DNA from: Streptomyces clavuligerus
GTDB taxonomy: Bacteria; Actinomycetota; Actinomycetes; Streptomycetales; Streptomycetaceae
Assembly (NCBI RefSeq): GCF_005519465.1
Contig: NZ_CP027858.1
Coordinates: 3,100,001-3,164,000, forward strand
Length of the DNA: 64,000 nt
Reading direction: 5' to 3'
Shown: positions 59,915 to 64,000 of the stretch, one piece after another
Numbering within the stretch: the first letter of the stretch is position 1
How the letters are laid out: every line of letters begins with the position of its first letter
Notes under the pieces: model-generated
The model's database searches: none
What the model saw: the letters and a program-made list of their open reading frames with translations, nothing else
Told to the model about the DNA's origin: nothing
Program-made: the position numbers and the translations under genes

Positions 59915-61530
59915 GCACCGGTATGGGCTACTACACCGTCGACTCGGTCCTGCCCGACGTGTCCCTCCCCGTCTCCCCCTCCGTCGACGCCTCCGAAGCG
60001 GCCGGACAGGTCCTGGACGCCGCCCTGGACCAGGCACAGGACCTGCTGCTCCCCGCCCTCGTCGGGCTCGGCTCGCTCAGCGGCGCCCTGCTCGCCGGAC
60101 GGGCCGCCCTCGCCGGGACGCAGCTGCTCGCGGAGGCCGCGATCCGGGCCGCCGGGGCGCAGCGGGAGCTGCGGCGGCAGCGCGTCGACGCCTGCCGGGC
60201 CGCCGAGTGCTGGCGCCAGGCCGCCTTCGCCGCCGCCGGGGTCAACGCGCGGATCGAGACCCTGGCCGTCCGGGTGCGGAAGGCGGAGCTGCCCCCGGGG
60301 CCCGACGGCCCGCCGGTCCCGCCGCCGCTGTCCCCCGTGGGCATGACGCTGGGGCAGCTCTGGGAACGGCTCGCCGCCACCGAGCGGCGGCTGCGCTCGG
60401 CCGAGGCGGCCCAGGCCCGCGCCGAGCTGGAGCGGACGCCCCTCGTCGCCACCGGGGTCCCCGGGAGCGACCGGCTCGCGCTGCGGCTGCGGGAGCGGCG
60501 GGCCCGGGCGCTCGCGGAGTACGCGCTCACGACGTCCGCCGACGCCCCCCGCGACCGGCCGCCGGAGCGGCCCGTCGCGCCCTCCGGCGAGTCGGCCGTC
60601 TCCTTCGGCGTGGAGCTGATCGCCAGGCTTCCCCCGGATGTGGACCCCGCGGACCGGCTCCTGGTCGAGGAGGCGGTCGCCGTGGCCGCCGAGGAGGCCG
60701 CCGCCGGACGGGCCGCGGCCGCCGGACGCCATCTGCGGGAGGCCGAGCAGTTCGCGGACCGCGCGGTCCGCGCGGCCGGGCGGCGGCGGGAGGCACGGGA
60801 GTGGGCGGCCCTCCAGCTCGGCTTTCTGCGGGACGCCCCCGCCGGTCTGCCGCCGGAGGCGGCGAACGCGCTGCCCACCGCCCCGCCGGACGAGATCGCG
60901 CTGCTGGAACGGACACTGGACGGGGGAGAGCCACCGGACGAGGCCCTGCGCGCCCGGATCGGGGCCCGGGTCGGGAACCGGACCTCCGCGCTGCGGCAGC
61001 TCTACACCGCCCAGGTCGTCCGGGCGGTGCTCCGGCGCACGGCCGACGGCTCCCGGGCCGCCGCCCCGGCGCGCGAACGCGGACGGGGGACCGCGCAGAA
61101 CGCGGGGAACCCCCCGGGCACCGTGGACTGGACCCCGCCCGGCTGGGGCGGAGAGCACTGGCTGCGGCTGATCCCGACGGACAGCGGACACGCCCGCGTG
61201 GTCACCATGCACCGCGCCCGCCCGGCCGGGACGGAGACCGAGGACGACCGGGACCGCGACCGGCGGCGCTGTGCCGAGGCACCCCGTCAACTGCGCGCGC
61301 TGGAGCGGCTGCTCGACCGGGCCGAGGTGACGATGCGCCTGACGTTCGACCCGGTCCCCGTCCCGGCCCCGGTCTCCGTGCCGGAAGCGTCGGCCGCGCG
61401 GGCCCCCGTCGCGGCGGACCGCGCACGCGCCCGGCGGGGCGACGGTCCCCAGGCCCGCGCCCTCGACCGTCCCGACCGTCCCGACCGTCCGAAGCGTTCC
61501 GACCGGCCCGGACCGGAGCCCCGGCGGTGA
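59911..61530 (+). CDS. Hypothetical coiled-coil protein between kinase and AAA+ genes
   Basis: A 539-residue protein rich in Ala, Arg and Glu. Long helical stretches (AAGAQRELRRQRVDACRAAECWRQAAFAAAGVNARIETLAVRVRKAEL, LWERLAATERRLRSAEAAQARAELE, VEEAVAVAAEEAAAGRAAAAGRHLREAEQFADRAVRAA) point to an extended scaffold. A weak hydrophobic segment lies near residues 45-65. The last 100 residues contain a beta-like patch (GGEHWLRLIPTDSGHARVVTMH). It shares four-base overlaps with both neighbours, so all three are stoichiometrically linked. No known family. Confidence 0.75.
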   Translation: MSTGMGYYTVDSVLPDVSLPVSPSVDASEAAGQVLDAALDQAQDLLLPALVGLGSLSGALLAGRAALAGTQLLAEAAIRAAGAQRELRRQRVDACRAAECWRQAAFAAAGVNARIETLAVRVRKAELPPGPDGPPVPPPLSPVGMTLGQLWERLAATERRLRSAEAAQARAELERTPLVATGVPGSDRLALRLRERRARALAEYALTTSADAPRDRPPERPVAPSGESAVSFGVELIARLPPDVDPADRLLVEEAVAVAAEEAAAGRAAAAGRHLREAEQFADRAVRAAGRRREAREWAALQLGFLRDAPAGLPPEAANALPTAPPDEIALLERTLDGGEPPDEALRARIGARVGNRTSALRQLYTAQVVRAVLRRTADGSRAAAPARERGRGTAQNAGNPPGTVDWTPPGWGGEHWLRLIPTDSGHARVVTMHRARPAGTETEDDRDRDRRRCAEAPRQLRALERLLDRAEVTMRLTFDPVPVPAPVSVPEASAARAPVAADRARARRGDGPQARALDRPDRPDRPKRSDRPGPEPRR

Positions 61531-63734
61531 ACACGGCGGAGGGGAGCGGATCGCGCATGCCGCGGAACAGGGCGGGGGCGGGCCGCGAGCGGCGGCTCCC
61601 CGCCTTCACGGAGGAGCTGACCGGCACCCTCGGGGTGCACGCCCAGTACGTCCTGCACGGCAACATCCGGGACGTCCATCTCGTACGCCACGACACCGCC
61701 CCCGGCGGCGGGGACCGGCGCTCCCCCGACCGGGCCCACAGCCTCACGGAGGTGCTGTGGAACGCGCTGCGGCCCGAAGGGTACGAGGCGCTCGTCCGCT
61801 ACAACGTCCTGGACGGCTTCTCCGTGGTCACGGGCACGGCGGCGGACGAGGTCCGGGAGCTGCTGTCCGCGTCCGGCGGGAACGGGCCCGCTCCCTCCCC
61901 CGGGCCCGGTACGGCGGGCCGGGGCGCGGAGGGCTCGGGGCCGCAGCCCGGCGTGGAGCGCCTGCTCCACTCGATCGTCACCGGCTGGCGGCACCACCGC
62001 CCGCGCGGGGGGCCGTCCCGCCCGGGGGACGCGCGCCTCCCGCTCTCCCCCCGGCAGGACCCGTACCGCGTGGTCCTGCTGATCGACTACGCGGCGCGCA
62101 TCCCCACCGATGTGTCCCGGCTGAGCGACCCCGAACGGGACTTCTTCCTCGGCTGTCTGAAACTCGCCGAGGAGGCCCGGCCGCTGCCCGCCCCGGACGG
62201 CGGGCGGCGGCTGTTCAACCCGCTGATCTGGCTGGTCGAGGGCGAGCGCGATCTGCCGTCCTGGCTGGTGGCGGGCAGCGAGCGGATCCGGACGATCGGC
62301 ATCCCGCTGCCCGACCTCGGGTCCCGGCAGCGGATGGCCCGTCTCCTGGCCGCCGACCACCGGGCGTGCGCGGAGGCCGGGGCCACGGAGCCCGGGGCGG
62401 CCCCGGAGGGCCCCGCCCCCGTACGTCTCACCAAGCGGCCGACCGCCGACGCGTCCACCGCCCGCACATCCGCCGCCGACGCACTCGCCGCCCACCCGTC
62501 CACCGCCGCCGCACTCACCGACGACACGTCCACCGCCGACGCGTTCGCCGTCGACGCGTTCGCCCGGAGCACCGCCGGGCTGACCCTGCGGGCGATGCGG
62601 GAGAGTTCCCGGATGGCGCTCGACCGGGGGCTGCCGTTCAGCGCGATGCGGGACGCCGTCCGCGTCTACCAGCTCGGCGTCGAGGACAACCCCTGGCAGC
62701 GCGGCTCCGTCCGGGAGCAGATCAGAAAGGGCGAGTCGTACATCCGCGGCCGGGTGAAGGGTCAGGAGAAGGCCGTCGCGAAGACCCTCGACATCCTCAA
62801 GCGGGCGGCCCTCGGCCTCTCGGGCGCCCAGGCCTCGCACTCCGGCAGCCGTCCGCGCGGCGTCCTCTTCTTCGCCGGGCCGACCGGCACCGGCAAGACG
62901 GAGCTGGCGAAGTCGGTGGCCACGGTCCTCTTCGGCACCGAGGACGCCTGTCTCCGCTTCGACATGAGCGAGTTCTCCGCCGCGCACTCGGTGGACCGGC
63001 TGGTGGGCGCGCCGCCCGGATATGTGGGGTACGAGGCGGGGGGCGAGCTGACGACGGCGGTGCGCAACGACCCGTTCCGGGTGGTGCTGTTCGACGAGAT
63101 CGACAAGGCCGACCGGGGCGTTCTCGACAAGTTCCTCCAGGTCCTGGAGGACGGACGGCTGACCGACGGCCAGGGTGTGACCACGTACTTCAGCGAGTGC
63201 GTGCTCATCTTCACCTCCAACCTCGGGGTACGGGGCGGGGGCCCGGCGGGCGGCACGGGGCGGGTGGCGCGGCCCGGCATGCCGTACGAGGAGCTGGAGG
63301 AGGTCGTCCTCGGCAACGTCAAACACCACTTCGTGGAGGAGATCGGCAGGCCCGAGCTGATGAACCGGCTCGGCGGCAACGTGGTCGTCTTCGACTACAT
63401 CGCGGACCAGGTCGCCGCGGAGATCTTCGATGTGCAGATCCGCAATATCCAGCGGGTGCTGCGGGACGAGCAGGGGGTGCTGCTGCGGCTGACGGAGGAG
63501 GCCCGGCACACCCTCTCCGCGCGGTGCACGGCCGACACCGACAACGGCGGACGCGGTATCGGCATGCTGCTGGAGACCCTGTTGATCAATCCGCTGGCGC
63601 GGGAGCTGTTCGACCGGGAGACCCTGTACGGGACCGAGGTCACGGTGGTGGACGTACGGGTGGGGCCGGACGGGGCTCCGGCGCTCGCGCTCCGGGTCGC
63701 GCCGCTGGACGGGACGCCGGGGGACCACCGGTGA
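61527..63734 (+). CDS. ClpB-like AAA+ ATPase with degenerate first AAA domain
   Basis: A 735-residue protein. The C-terminal AAA_2 domain is complete: Walker A FAGPTGTGKTELA (451-458 core), pore-type APPGYVGYEAGG, Walker B VVLFDEID (519-526), sensor 1 FTSNLG, arginine-finger region IGRPELMNRLGGNVVVF and a ClpB D2-small domain. The N-terminal 290 residues keep a Walker B-like VVLLIDYAAR and a sensor-like RTIGIPLPD but no Walker A, so that ring is probably inactive. The two are joined by a Thr/Ala/Asp repeat linker (about 303-345). GTG at 61527 overlaps the upstream stop; an ATG at 61557 with GGAGGGGAG is an alternative start. Confidence 0.88.
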   Translation: MNTAEGSGSRMPRNRAGAGRERRLPAFTEELTGTLGVHAQYVLHGNIRDVHLVRHDTAPGGGDRRSPDRAHSLTEVLWNALRPEGYEALVRYNVLDGFSVVTGTAADEVRELLSASGGNGPAPSPGPGTAGRGAEGSGPQPGVERLLHSIVTGWRHHRPRGGPSRPGDARLPLSPRQDPYRVVLLIDYAARIPTDVSRLSDPERDFFLGCLKLAEEARPLPAPDGGRRLFNPLIWLVEGERDLPSWLVAGSERIRTIGIPLPDLGSRQRMARLLAADHRACAEAGATEPGAAPEGPAPVRLTKRPTADASTARTSAADALAAHPSTAAALTDDTSTADAFAVDAFARSTAGLTLRAMRESSRMALDRGLPFSAMRDAVRVYQLGVEDNPWQRGSVREQIRKGESYIRGRVKGQEKAVAKTLDILKRAALGLSGAQASHSGSRPRGVLFFAGPTGTGKTELAKSVATVLFGTEDACLRFDMSEFSAAHSVDRLVGAPPGYVGYEAGGELTTAVRNDPFRVVLFDEIDKADRGVLDKFLQVLEDGRLTDGQGVTTYFSECVLIFTSNLGVRGGGPAGGTGRVARPGMPYEELEEVVLGNVKHHFVEEIGRPELMNRLGGNVVVFDYIADQVAAEIFDVQIRNIQRVLRDEQGVLLRLTEEARHTLSARCTADTDNGGRGIGMLLETLLINPLARELFDRETLYGTEVTVVDVRVGPDGAPALALRVAPLDGTPGDHR

Positions 63735-64000
63735 CCGCCGGGGCCCGCGACGCCCCCTGGTGGACCGAGCCGGACGACGGGCCGACCGGACCCGGGCGAG
63801 AGGAGACGGACACCGGCACCACCGCCGACACCGACACGAGTGGACCCGGCACCGGCACCGGCACCGGCACCGGTGGACCCGACACCGCCGACGCCGGTGG
63901 AACCGCCGCCGGTACCGGCGCCGCGCCGGAAGGGGAACGGGACCGGGCGGCGGAACCGGAACCGGAGCCGCCGGAGACCTGCGCGAACTGCCATGACCCG
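63731..64000 (+). CDS. Partial gene after the AAA+ ATPase, possible zinc-ribbon protein
   Basis: The GTG at 63731 overlaps the AAA+ stop (GTGA), and the frame is open to the window edge (90 codons seen). The visible part is a low-complexity, Asp/Thr/Gly-rich linker with GTGTGTG-type repeats, ending in PPETCANCHDP, the first half of what may be a zinc ribbon. The rest lies beyond the window. Its coupling shows that the operon continues to the right. Confidence 0.7.
   Translation, partial: MTAGARDAPWWTEPDDGPTGPGREETDTGTTADTDTSGPGTGTGTGTGGPDTADAGGTAAGTGAAPEGERDRAAEPEPEPPETCANCHDP

Overview
The window is GC-rich, with strong third-codon-position GC, GTG starts, four-base start/stop overlaps and actinobacterial genes (Lsr2, DUF3073, SARP regulator). 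The order vdh - DUF3073 - purM - purF ... purL-purQ-purS - lsr2 - tRNA-Gly - ABC/two-component genes - purC - purD - dnaX - tRNA-Ser is the conserved core neighbourhood of a Streptomyces chromosome, so I read this as Streptomyces.

Layout. (1) 1-25,430 is core: the end of a branched-chain amino acid dehydrogenase, dispersed purine genes (purM, purF, purL, purQ, purS, purC, purD) that together supply most of the IMP pathway, envelope proteins (META lipoprotein, M23 peptidase), lsr2, an ABC-2 exporter with a NarL-type two-component system bracketed by two identical tRNA-Gly(GCC)+terminator copies, dnaX, the small SRP RNA and tRNA-Ser(GGA). A separate tRNA-Gly(UCC) lacks the D-loop GG and has a GUGC-type T loop, as in the staphylococcal tRNAs dedicated to peptidoglycan synthesis.

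(2) 25,374-37,693 is a genomic island at the 3' end of tRNA-Ser: the last 56 bases of the tRNA and its downstream hairpin are repeated at 36,224. No integrase is present. The cargo is an archaeal-type aspartyl-tRNA synthetase behind a T-box leader, two NUDIX proteins (one with an HTH), an atypical nucleoside diphosphate kinase, a CYTH protein, an HD phosphohydrolase, an unrecognised 464-aa protein, a methyltransferase, a frameshifted HATPase and a membrane protein. An IS30-family element sits in the loop of the terminator hairpin at the right att site.

(3) 37,694-64,000 is accessory and looks like a biological-conflict region: an Xre/ParS-like antitoxin-type protein, a RES-domain protein, a split STAND system (caspase-like-NACHT gene overlapping a 14-blade WD40 gene) divergent from an LCAT-type hydrolase, a large SARP-NB-ARC-TPR regulator with a small membrane peptide gene downstream, and a second cluster with a three-gene envelope module (including a vWA-like lipoprotein), a radical-SAM activase, a macro-domain protein, a membrane Ser/Thr kinase, a coiled-coil protein and a ClpB-like AAA+ ATPase, running off the right edge. 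The best candidates for undescribed systems are the T-box/AspRS nucleotide-enzyme island and the macro-kinase-AAA+ cluster. Several genes begin exactly 7 nt after a TANNNT-like hexamer, which suggests leaderless transcripts. All functions are inferred from sequence; nothing was searched against a database.
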